The notes below the pieces were generated by a model that worked only from the letters and a program-made list of their open reading frames with translations, was not told the DNA's origin and did no database searches. Below are positions 50,422 to 58,145 of a DNA stretch of 64,000 nt, one piece after another. A program made the position numbers and the translations under genes. Source of the DNA: CADEDH01 sp039201605 (GTDB taxonomy: Bacteria; Actinomycetota; Acidimicrobiia; Acidimicrobiales; SZUA-35); assembly GCA_039201605.1 (NCBI GenBank), contig JBCCRO010000021.1, positions 27,651-91,650 on the forward strand. The letters are read 5' to 3'. The stretch's first letter is position 1. The number at the start of each line of letters is the position of its first letter.

Positions 50422-51610
50422 GTGCTCGTGGAGTTGGGACTGGTGGAACAGCGGTTGGCGGTGGTGAGGGAAGTGGTTGATGACGGGGCGACGGTGGTGG
50501 ATGTGGCTCCTCGGTATGGAGTGGCGAGGCAGCCGGTGCATGAGTGGCTCCGTCGGTACGCCGCGAAGGGGTTGGCGGGGTTGGTGGATCAGTCGTCGAA
50601 GCCGTTGTCGTGTCCGCATCAGATGAGTCTGGAGGTTGAGGCGTTGATCGTGTCGTTGAGGCGGGAGCATCCGGGTTGGGGGCCTCGGACGTTGGGTCAT
50701 CAGCTGGGTCGGCGTGGTGTGGGTCCGGTTCTGCGTCGGTCGTCGATCTATCGGTGTCTGGTTCGGCATGGTCTGATCACACCGCAGGCCCGGAAACGTA
50801 AGCGAGCTGACTACAAGCGTTGGGAACGGGCTCGGGCGATGGAGTTGTGGCAGATGGACATCGTTGGCGGTGTCCGGCTGGTCGATGGGTCCGAGGCGAA
50901 GATCGTGTCGGGGATCGATGACCACTCGAGGTTCGTGGTGTCGGCTCGGGTGGTGCGGCGTGCCACGGCTCGGCCGGTGGTCGAGGCGTTGGCCCTTGCC
51001 ATGCGGGCCCATGGGGTGCCCGAGCAGATCTTGACCGACAACGGGAAGGTGTTCACGAACCGGTTCGGGTCGGGCCCGGGGGAGGTGTTGTTCGATCGTG
51101 TGTGCAGGGAGAACGGCATCAAGCACCTGCTCACGGCTCCTCGTTCACCGACAACGACGGGGAAGGTGGAGCGGTGGCATAAGACGCTGCGTCGGGAGTT
51201 CTTGAACGGGAAGGTGTTCGACTCGATCGCTGATGCGCAGGCCCAGCTGGATGCCTGGGTGGTGGAGTACAACACCGAGCGACCCCAACAGAGCCTCGGG
51301 ATGAAATCACCTGTCGACCGGTTCCGGCTCGCTGTTGTCTCTCGGTCAGAACCCGAGGTTGAGGCTCTGGGTGATGAGGCCGTCGATGAGGGCCCGTCTC
51401 GGTTGGTGGCACTCGTCTGGTTGCCCCTGGGGGGCACGGTGAGTTTCGCCGGTGTTCGCTACAAGGCTGGGGTGTGGCTGGCGGGATAGACCGTCGAGGT
51501 GTCTTTCGATGCTGGGTTGGTCCATCTGCACCACCGGGGTGTGCTGATCGAGACCCACGCCCGTCGGCACTGTCCTGACAACGGCGCTTCGGATCTGAGT
51601 GGGGGTTGAG
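50422..51610 (+). pseudogene. IS481-family transposase with in-frame amber codon
   Basis: The GTG at 50422 (site GGGGGAGG upstream) opens an IS481-family integrase-fold transposase: N-terminal helix-turn-helix (ATVVDVAPRYGVARQPVHEWLRRYAAKG) and a DDE core with Asp in LWQMDIVGG, Asp in LTDNGKVF and Glu in GKVERWHKTLRREF. The frame stops at TAG (51487-51489), in GVWLAG-stop-TVEVSF. Reading through gives the family's usual C-terminal domain up to 51610 (HLHHRGVLIETHARRH), where CAG (Gln) is expected. So the C-terminal beta domain is lost by one base change. Catalysis may still be possible, but I expect an inactive copy. Confidence 0.8.
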
Positions 51611-51630
51611 GGTTCACGGACGCTGTTGAG

Positions 51631-52972
51631 GGCCCTGCGGTTCTGACGGTTCTTGACGCCAACAAGAATCGAGGGCCCTCGTGGAGACCGAGCCTATGCG
51701 TATGTGCGCGCTCCTGGTCGACCTGCCAGACATCCGGGTGCTCGGAGTCGACACCACCGGTCCCAGAGTCCGGGTCCGTGTCGAGACCCTCCTCGAGGGT
51801 CCGACGTGTGATTCGTGTGGGGCGGTGTCGGAGTCGAAAGGCCGTCGTCGTGTGGTCCTGGTCGATCTGCCGGTGTTCGGGAACCCGGCCAAACTCGAAT
51901 GGTCCAAACGACGTCGCTGTTGCCCGAACGGTTGTGGCTCGTGGGTCGAGACCGACCATCGGATCGCGGGGCCACGTCGGGCGATGACAGCCAGGGCGGG
52001 CCGGTGGGCGACCGATCAAGTCGGCCGTCACGGCCGGCCGGTGTCGAGCGTTGCCGCCGAGCTTGGCTGTGACTGGCACACCGTGAACGACACCGTCATC
52101 GCGTACGGCCGGCTGTTGGTCGACACCTCCGAACGCATCGGTCGCGTGGCGGCGCTGGGGTTGGACGAGGTCCTGTTCGTGCGCCGCGGGCCCTGGCATC
52201 GTCAGGCGTGGTCGACCACGATCGTCGACGTCAACACTGGCCAACTGTTGGACGTGATCGAAGGCAGATCCGCCGCCACGGCGTGCGTTTGGCTCGCCGA
52301 GCGAACCCAAACATGGCTGGACGCGATCCGCTGAGCGGTGTTGGACCTTTCGGGGCCGTGGCGGTTGGCGTTCGACACAATGCTGCCCGACGCAGTCCAG
52401 GTCGCGGAACCCTTCCACGTCATCAAGCTCGCGAATCAACGCCTCGATGAGGTCCGCCGCCGGGTCCAGAACCAGACGCTTGGCCACCGGGGCCACAAAG
52501 ACGATCCGCTCTACCGCCGCCGACGCTTGTTGACCAAGGCTGATGAAGGCCTCGACGACAAGGACCGCTCGAAGCTGCTGGGGTTACTCGAGGCCGGCGA
52601 CCCACACGGCGAGGTCCGCACTGCGTGGCACGCGAAGGAAGTTCTGCGGTCGGTCTATGACATCGAAGACCAGGTGCTCGCTGCAGAGTTCGTTCACCGG
52701 CTCGGTGACGATCTTCAAAACGTTGATTGTCCGCCAGAGATCCGACAGCTCGGTCGCGATTGTTCGGTGGGTCGCTCAGATCTCTGCCTGGCACCGGGCC
52801 TGTGTGTCGAGCGGGCCGACCGAGGACGCCAACAATCTGGTCAAGCGGGTGAAGCGCGTGGCATTCGGGTTCGCGTCGTTCGAGAACTGCCGGATCAGGT
52901 CACTCCTCTACGCCGGCAAGCCCGACTGGACCCGCCTCGCCACCATCACACCCCACTGAAATCCGAAGAGCC
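51631..52972 (+). mobile_element. ISL3-family insertion sequence (degraded)
   Basis: The right end, read inward, is GGCTCTTCGGATTTCAGTGG (52972 leftward). The left end GGCCCTGCGGTTCTGACGG (51631) matches it at most positions. Between them lies one ISL3-type transposase gene with a stop and a frameshift. The 8-bp flanks differ, so no target duplication is visible. Length 1342 bp is normal for the family. Confidence 0.65.
51681..52959 (+). pseudogene. ISL3-family transposase, broken by a stop and a frameshift
   Basis: The first part (51681-52331) has the zinc-binding N-terminus (CDSCGAVSESKGRR...RRRCCPNGCGSW) and the helix-turn-helix. TGA at 52332 replaces the Trp codon seen at the same place in the second copy (IRWAVLDLSGPW). 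The DDE region continues in frame (AFDTMLPDAVQV...). Near 52750 two bases are missing relative to the second copy, and the end continues in another frame (NNLVKRVKRVAFGFASFENCRIRSLLYAG). The gene cannot make a full transposase. Confidence 0.8.
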
Positions 52973-53117
52973 ATCAAACCGCCCCGTCGCTGCGAGCCAG
53001 AACGCTCGGTCCTTCGGGCCTGGCCCTCGCCCCTGCCACCTACTGCGGTGTTGACAAAGTCGCCTGCAACCCGCCTCGAGACTATGGTGTGCCTCGACGG
53101 AATCACACTAGTCAGCC

Positions 53118-53705
53118 ATGTCCTATCAATACGACGTATTCGTTAGCTATAAGCGAAACGATCAGGCTCGCGCTTGCCTGACTGGCTGGATCGAGCGCGT
53201 CCGTGACATCGTAACCCACTGGGTTGGGATCGAGGTTGGCCGAGAGGTCGAGGTCTTCTTCGATAGTCAATCAATAGAGTACGGAACAAGCTGGCCCGAG
53301 ATACTGCGCAGGTCACTAAACTCATCGCGGGTTCTCCTTTGCTTCCTGACGCCAGAGTACTTCCGCTCGCCTTGGTGCCGGGCGGAGTGGAGTAGTTTCA
53401 CAAGTCGAGAGGCCTATTGCGGGTCGGCCCAGCAGTCATTGATTGTCCCGGTATGTATTGGCGGGCGAGTTCACTTCCCCCAGTCGGCGACGGAGCGCCA
53501 AATGATGGATCTTAGCCAATATGCCCAGACACTGGACTCATTCTGGGAAACCCAGCGAGCTGCAGAGCTTGAAATATTGCTCAGAGAGCTTGCCAGGAGT
53601 ATAGGTATTTCGGTTGCCAACGCTCCTGACTACGATGACTCTTGGCCCGGGCCAGAATCTGACGTAGATGTGCGGAAACCAGTCGTTGCCTTGCAGCGCC
53701 TATAA
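53118..53705 (+). CDS. TIR-domain protein
   Basis: This 195-aa protein opens with the TIR signature YDVFVSYKRNDQ. Residues 70-95 (SRVLLCFLTPEYFRSPWCRAEW) match the alphaC region of NADase-type TIR domains, and Glu90 falls at the catalytic glutamate. The C-terminal 60 residues (AQTLDSFWETQRAAELEILLRELARSIG) form an extension of amphipathic helices. It is soluble. The gene has more A/T and different codons from its neighbours, a sign of transfer. It ends 13 bp before the KGGVGR-type ATPase gene, so the two form an operon. NAD degradation on activation is inferred from the family. Confidence 0.82.
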   Translation: MSYQYDVFVSYKRNDQARACLTGWIERVRDIVTHWVGIEVGREVEVFFDSQSIEYGTSWPEILRRSLNSSRVLLCFLTPEYFRSPWCRAEWSSFTSREAYCGSAQQSLIVPVCIGGRVHFPQSATERQMMDLSQYAQTLDSFWETQRAAELEILLRELARSIGISVANAPDYDDSWPGPESDVDVRKPVVALQRL

Positions 53706-53718
53706 GCGGAAGAGCGGT

Positions 53719-55470
53719 ATGGGACATCAGTCGAGGGTTCTAACGTTCTACTCCTACAAGGGTGGTGTTGGCCGGACGATGGCCCTGGCCAACGTGGCGT
53801 GCGATCTGGCACTACGGGGAAGACGCGTTCTCGCAATCGACTGGGACCTTGAAGCTCCAGGTTTGGAGCGGTACCTCAGCAACGCTTCCGCAGCGCCTCT
53901 GCCAGTAGAGTCGATGCCAGGGGTGATAGACCTTATTGCACATGCTGGTGATGACTATGTCGCGCGATGGCTTGAGGCGGCAATACAAGTCGAACTGAAG
54001 GACCTTCCTGGCTCGGTGGATCTTATCTCAGCCGGAGAGCGTACGGATGACTACAGTCAACGGCTACACGCAATCGACTGGGAGGAGCTTTTCACCTCAG
54101 GAGGTCTAGGGGCCCGACTAGAGGAATTGCGGATAGGCTTGCTAAGCGAGTACGACTATGTCCTTCTCGATTCACGAACCGGCATAACAGATATTGGAGG
54201 CATATGTACGGTTCACCTTGCAGATATTTTGCTCGTGCTATTTACCGCCAACGACCAATCAGTTCGCGGCTCCCGGCAAGTCATCGACCGCGTTCGCACA
54301 CTACGACAGCATCTGCCGTACGATCGCGATGCACTAGCGACTGTGCCGATTGCCAGCCGAGACGAGTCACGCACCGAATACACGCTTGCGCTGGAATGGC
54401 GGGATCGGTTTGCCAGAGAGTTTGACGACGTCTACCGAGACTGGCTGCCGGCAGGGGTATCGGCAGCCGATGCGCTTGAGGTCTTTCGGGTGCCGCATGT
54501 CCCCTACTGGAGCTTTGGTGAACGGATCCCAGTGCTCCTTGAGGGCACATCTGATCCGACGAGTCTCGGGCACGCATATAGCCGCATAGCCGGCCTGCTC
54601 GACAGCGGACTTGACTGGGGATCCAAGGCCGAAAGAGGTCAGGACTTCTCGAGTTCCGCTATCGATGATGGAGCACGAAGGTCTTCAAGTCGGCTCGCCT
54701 CGGCGAAGAGCTTTCCTGCGATCGGTCTAGCTCTTCTTGCAGTGGTCGCATTGAGCTTTGCTCTGCTCCGTGACTTTGGTACCGATCTCTTGACTCCGGA
54801 ATCGGGCCTTTCGCCCACGTCGACTATCGGTGCCGCTACATCAACCGTCGAGGGCAGCGGGGCCTCGGGTGAAAGCCAAACGAGCACGCGTCCAACGGAG
54901 TCGCCAACGACGACCGGTACCGAACTCGATGGGACCAATGGCACCGCTAGCACAGGGCCAGCAAGTCCAACTTCCTTGGAAGATCCAGCTCTTTTAGAGC
55001 TCGCTCAAGTCGCAACACTGGCGGCCACTGGCTCAGCCACAGAGGGCTTTGACGCATGCGGTGTTCTGACCAACTTTGATGTTGCCAATCTGTCAGATGG
55101 AGATCTATCGACGGCCTGGCGTACTGTCGGTGATGGGTCGGGAGTGGTGGTGCAGGCGCAGTTTGGAAGTGAACATGAGGTTCTCCGGGTCGGCTTGGTC
55201 CCGGGGTACGCCAAGGTTGATGCGTGCGATGGTAGCGATCGCTTCTTACAGAACAGGCGAGTGCAGACAGTTCGATGGACAGTTGGTGACGTCAGCGCTA
55301 TTCAGGAGCTGGATACTAGTTCCCCGACAATGCAAACGATGGAGCTTCCCGAGGTGGCGGAAGGGGATCTCTTGGTCCTAGAGATTCTGCAAACCACTCA
55401 AGATGGCGGGCGTGACTTCGTGGCGATATCGGATGTGACAATCAGAGGTCGCGCCCTGGAGCCCGACTGA
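53719..55470 (+). CDS. KGGVGR-type P-loop ATPase with membrane helix and discoidin-like outer domain
   Basis: The ATG at 53719 opens a 583-aa protein in three parts. Residues 1-300 form a ParA/MinD-like SIMIBI ATPase with the variant Walker A SYKGGVGRTMALANVA (13-28), AIDWDLEAPG and DSRTGITDIGG. This variant is known from NTPases linked to TIR proteins, such as FxsT-like ones. A single membrane helix (FPAIGLALLAVVALSFALL, about 332-350) and a Thr/Ser/Gly-rich linker follow. The last 150 residues (SDGDLSTAWRT...VGLVPGYAKVD...RFLQNRRVQTVRWTVGD) resemble a discoidin-like glycan-binding domain, apparently outside the cell. The layout is a sensor that could pass an outside signal to the TIR protein. 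Confidence 0.78.
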   Translation: MGHQSRVLTFYSYKGGVGRTMALANVACDLALRGRRVLAIDWDLEAPGLERYLSNASAAPLPVESMPGVIDLIAHAGDDYVARWLEAAIQVELKDLPGSVDLISAGERTDDYSQRLHAIDWEELFTSGGLGARLEELRIGLLSEYDYVLLDSRTGITDIGGICTVHLADILLVLFTANDQSVRGSRQVIDRVRTLRQHLPYDRDALATVPIASRDESRTEYTLALEWRDRFAREFDDVYRDWLPAGVSAADALEVFRVPHVPYWSFGERIPVLLEGTSDPTSLGHAYSRIAGLLDSGLDWGSKAERGQDFSSSAIDDGARRSSSRLASAKSFPAIGLALLAVVALSFALLRDFGTDLLTPESGLSPTSTIGAATSTVEGSGASGESQTSTRPTESPTTTGTELDGTNGTASTGPASPTSLEDPALLELAQVATLAATGSATEGFDACGVLTNFDVANLSDGDLSTAWRTVGDGSGVVVQAQFGSEHEVLRVGLVPGYAKVDACDGSDRFLQNRRVQTVRWTVGDVSAIQELDTSSPTMQTMELPEVAEGDLLVLEILQTTQDGGRDFVAISDVTIRGRALEPD

Positions 55471-55583
55471 GATGCTAACGTACCCTCCCCGTTGGAAATC
55501 CTCCTTCTGCTTCTTCCAGGAGGGTGCCAAGATTTCTTTGGTTGGCGCTCGCGTTCGCTGCGGGATCGAAAAGAATGGGGGTC

Positions 55584-55722
55584 ATGCGTGGAACTCCCGA
55601 TCGCCAGTTGTCGATGCTGTCTTCGCTTTCGGCCGAGGATCTGATCCCGGCCGATCATCCGGCCCGGCATGTCCAGGTTGTGGTCGATGAGGTTTTGGCG
55701 GGTCTCGACGTCGATCACTTGG
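55584..55722 (+). pseudogene. IS1182-like transposase N-terminal fragment
   Basis: The frame MRGTPDRQLSMLSSLSAEDL continues IPADHPARHVQVVVDEVLAGLDVDHL, the usual opening of IS1182/IS5-type transposases. It breaks off near 55722, where ISL3 sequence begins. The 113 bp before it (55471-55583) hold no gene I can support. Confidence 0.65.
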
Positions 55723-55728
55723 GACTGC

Positions 55729-56598
55729 CGCGATCGCCTATGGCTGCTTGCTGGTCGATGCCACAGAGCGGATCGGGACCGTCGTTGCGCTCGGGTTGGA
55801 ACGAGGTCCTGTTCGTGCGCCGCGGCCCCTGGCATCGTCAGGTGTGATCGACCACGATCGTCGATGTCAGCACCGGGCAACTGTTGAACGTGATCCAGGG
55901 ACGCTCCGCTACCACCGCGTGCGAGTGGCTTGCCGACCGGACCCAAGACTGGCGGGACGCGGTCCGGTGGGCGGTTTTGGATCTGTCGGGGCCGTGGCGT
56001 CTGGCGTTTGACACGATGCTCCCTGACGCGGTCCAGGTCGCGGGTCCGTTTCACTTCGTCAAGCTGGCGAACCAGCGCCTCGACGAAGTCCGGCGCCGGG
56101 TCCAGAACCAGACGCTCGGCCACCGAGGCCACAAGGACGATCGGCTCTACCACTGCCGGCGCCTGCTGACCAAGGCTGATGAGCGTCTTGACGAGAAGGG
56201 CCGCTCGAAGCTCCTCGGGTTGTTGGCGGCCGGTGATCCCAACGGTGAGGTACGCACTGCGTGGCACGCGAAAGAGGTCCTCCGGTCGGTCTATGACATC
56301 ACCGATCCCGAACTCGCTGCGGAGTTCGTCGAACGTCTCGGCCACGACCTGCAAGACGCCGATTGTCCGCCCGAGATCCAACAGCTCGGCCGCACGATCG
56401 TGCGTTGGGCCGCCCAGATCTCCGCCTCGCATCAAGCCCGGGTGTCGAACGGGCCGACCGAGGCCGCCAAACAATCTGGTCAAGCGGGTGAAGCGCGTGG
56501 CATTCGGGTTCACCTCCTTCGAGAACTGCCGGATCAGGTCACTCCTCTACGCCGGCAAGCCCGACTGGACCCGCCTGGCCACCCTCACTCCCCACTGA
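55729..56598 (+). pseudogene. Second ISL3 transposase copy, 5'-truncated
   Basis: This is homologous to 52095-52959 of the first copy. It lacks the N-terminal third, has an extra base near 55798 (GLERGPV against GLDEVLF), a TGA for Trp at 55845, and another extra A near 56470 (PTEAAKQ against PTEDANN). The DDE-region sequence is otherwise complete (AFDTMLPDAVQVAGPFHFVK). An ISL3 right end lies at 56591-56612. Confidence 0.8.
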
Positions 56599-56624
56599 AA
56601 TCCGAAGAGCCTGATAACGAGGTC

Positions 56625-56947
56625 AAGAGTCTCCACCGGCGGACTAAGGCACAGGGGGTGGCCGCTGACCAGGCCCGGCAACCGCTACCGGAGCGGCCGT
56701 CGTCAACAGCAGCGTCGGTGACCCGGAAGGTCGACTCTGGTGGGAGCGTGTCCTGTGCCGGGACGAGCTATCGGGTCGGGTCAAAGTACCGACGTCGGCG
56801 GGTCCAGGTCGCCGTTGTCGACGACACCGTCGAGATCTCCATCGGGAACAAGCTCATCCGCTCCCACTCGGTGAACACGACCGGACCCGAGAACACGGCG
56901 CTCTGGCCAATCCGGGCGGCCGCCCCAACCGCATCAACGCCGCCTAA
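56625..56947 (+). pseudogene. C-terminal remnant of an IS481 transposase
   Basis: VTRKVDSGGSVSCAGTSYRVG and then VQVAVVDDTVEISIGNKLIRSHSV match the C-terminal beta domain of IS481 transposases. The last residues (HGALANPGGRPNRINAA, stop at 56945) are in a different frame, so a frameshift lies near 56895. The catalytic core is absent. It belongs to a different IS481 subgroup from the copy at 50422. Confidence 0.7.
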
Positions 56948-56960
56948 CCCACGACCAGAC

Positions 56961-57077
56961 TGTCAGGTAGCTACCGGAGCCAATCTGTCAGCCGGGTACC
57001 GGACCTTGACACCAGCCGTTCCGGTATGCGCGGTCCCGGTTCATAGTGGACGGTGTGGCTCCGGTAGGTGGGTGACA
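56961..57077. mobile_element. Cluster of IS481-type termini
   Basis: Three termini of the TGTCA...TACCGGAGCC type lie close together: TGTCAGGTAGCTACCGGAGCC (56961, facing right), TGTCAGCCGGGTACCGGA (56986) and, inverted, one whose reverse complement starts TGTCACCCACC (57077 leftward). They record repeated insertion and loss of IS481 copies at this spot. No gene between 56948 and 57247. Confidence 0.6.
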
Positions 57078-57082
57078 CCTTT

Positions 57083-57120
57083 GGGACGGGTTCCGGTTGC
57101 TGGGCGACGGTGGCTCCGGT
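57083..57120 (+). repeat. 38-bp direct repeat, copy 2
   Basis: This matches 50283-50320 in 37 of 38 positions and has the same orientation. The two copies bracket the TIR/ATPase operon and the first IS block, a 6.8-kb unit. They are probably matching right-end parts of the same IS481 type. Confidence 0.75.
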
Positions 57121-57247
57121 CCAGCGCAGATCCACCAGCGGTGTCGCTGTGGAATGATCCGACGGTGGACGCCTCGTTCACATAACCAGTGTCGCATCGA
57201 ATCGCCGATCCTGGTCACAGGGATCGGCAATCGCCAGCGGGTCGAGA

Positions 57248-58141
57248 TCAGGGCCGTGTGGACTGCGGCATCTTTAAGATCACGCGAACCAGCCCTCTGG
57301 TCCTCGCAAGGGCCTGGGCGACCGCACCTTGGAGAGCAGTGTCCGGCGTGACCACGCTCCTTTTCTGGTAGCTGCGAGGTGCCCAGTCAACGAGGTCGGG
57401 TGTGCCCGCCGGCGGAGGACCGATGTTCTCCCGTGTCGAGAAGAACTCGAACGCGAACTCGTAGCTGCCTGGCGCCATAGCGGCGATCGCTGTCGAGTTC
57501 ACCGAAGACCGAATGAAATAGCGATCGAGGTGGCGGTACAGCTCGGCTACCTCCCGCCTCGCCGCAGCATCGAGGTCAGGTTCAATGGCCACCGGCTGAA
57601 TCCCGTACCCCCAGAAGCGGTTCCATCCCTGGACTTCCCGTGCGCCGAGGGTCTGGGCTACCGGCACCATCAGTTGAAGCCCGAACGCCAGGTTGCATCC
57701 CTCGAACGAGATCTGACGGACGGTTGGCGTGTCCGCTCCGAACACGTCGTCCAGGTCGCGCAAAGACTTCTTGGTGGCGCCGATCTTTAGCGATGTCGGG
57801 CTGCCATGGGCGCAGACGTACAGCCGGTCGATTGAGGCAAAGGTGCCGAGTTGGCGTCTGAAACCATCCCAGTCGGAAACGCCAAGCACATACCTTGCGT
57901 GGTCAGCTGATGGGAGTCTGGCGTAGCGTTCAGCGAACGCTACGGCGCAGCGTCTCATCAGGTCGTCTGTTCCGTCGTAGATCACCACACTGCGCGCCTG
58001 AAGCAGACCCGCGGCCACTGACGACGCAGCTCCAGCAATCACCGACAGGGTCGAGTCGTCGCCTCCGACGGTCGTAACCGTTTCCGGCAGTCGTGCCGCC
58101 TCGTAGGCGTAGGTCAGGATCTCATCGCCGGTGCGGCTCAC
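57248..58141 (-). CDS. Caspase-fold (clan CD, DUF4347-like) protein
   Basis: This 297-aa protein has the two clan CD elements in order after hydrophobic strands: IDRLYVCAHGSPTSLKIG (His112) and RQISFEGCNLAFG (Cys149). The HGSP...L.IG...GCN pattern is that of DUF4347-type caspase-like domains. Residues 1-50 are helical, and the C-terminus from 190 is extra and unrecognised, with a basic end. No signal peptide. The start is GTG at 58141, four bases after the stop of the 563-aa gene, so the two form an operon in that order. Cleavage of the partner is an attractive guess but unproven. Confidence 0.68.
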   Translation of the reverse strand: MSRTGDEILTYAYEAARLPETVTTVGGDDSTLSVIAGAASSVAAGLLQARSVVIYDGTDDLMRRCAVAFAERYARLPSADHARYVLGVSDWDGFRRQLGTFASIDRLYVCAHGSPTSLKIGATKKSLRDLDDVFGADTPTVRQISFEGCNLAFGLQLMVPVAQTLGAREVQGWNRFWGYGIQPVAIEPDLDAAARREVAELYRHLDRYFIRSSVNSTAIAAMAPGSYEFAFEFFSTRENIGPPPAGTPDLVDWAPRSYQKRSVVTPDTALQGAVAQALARTRGLVRVILKMPQSTRP

Positions 58142-58145
58142 GGGG

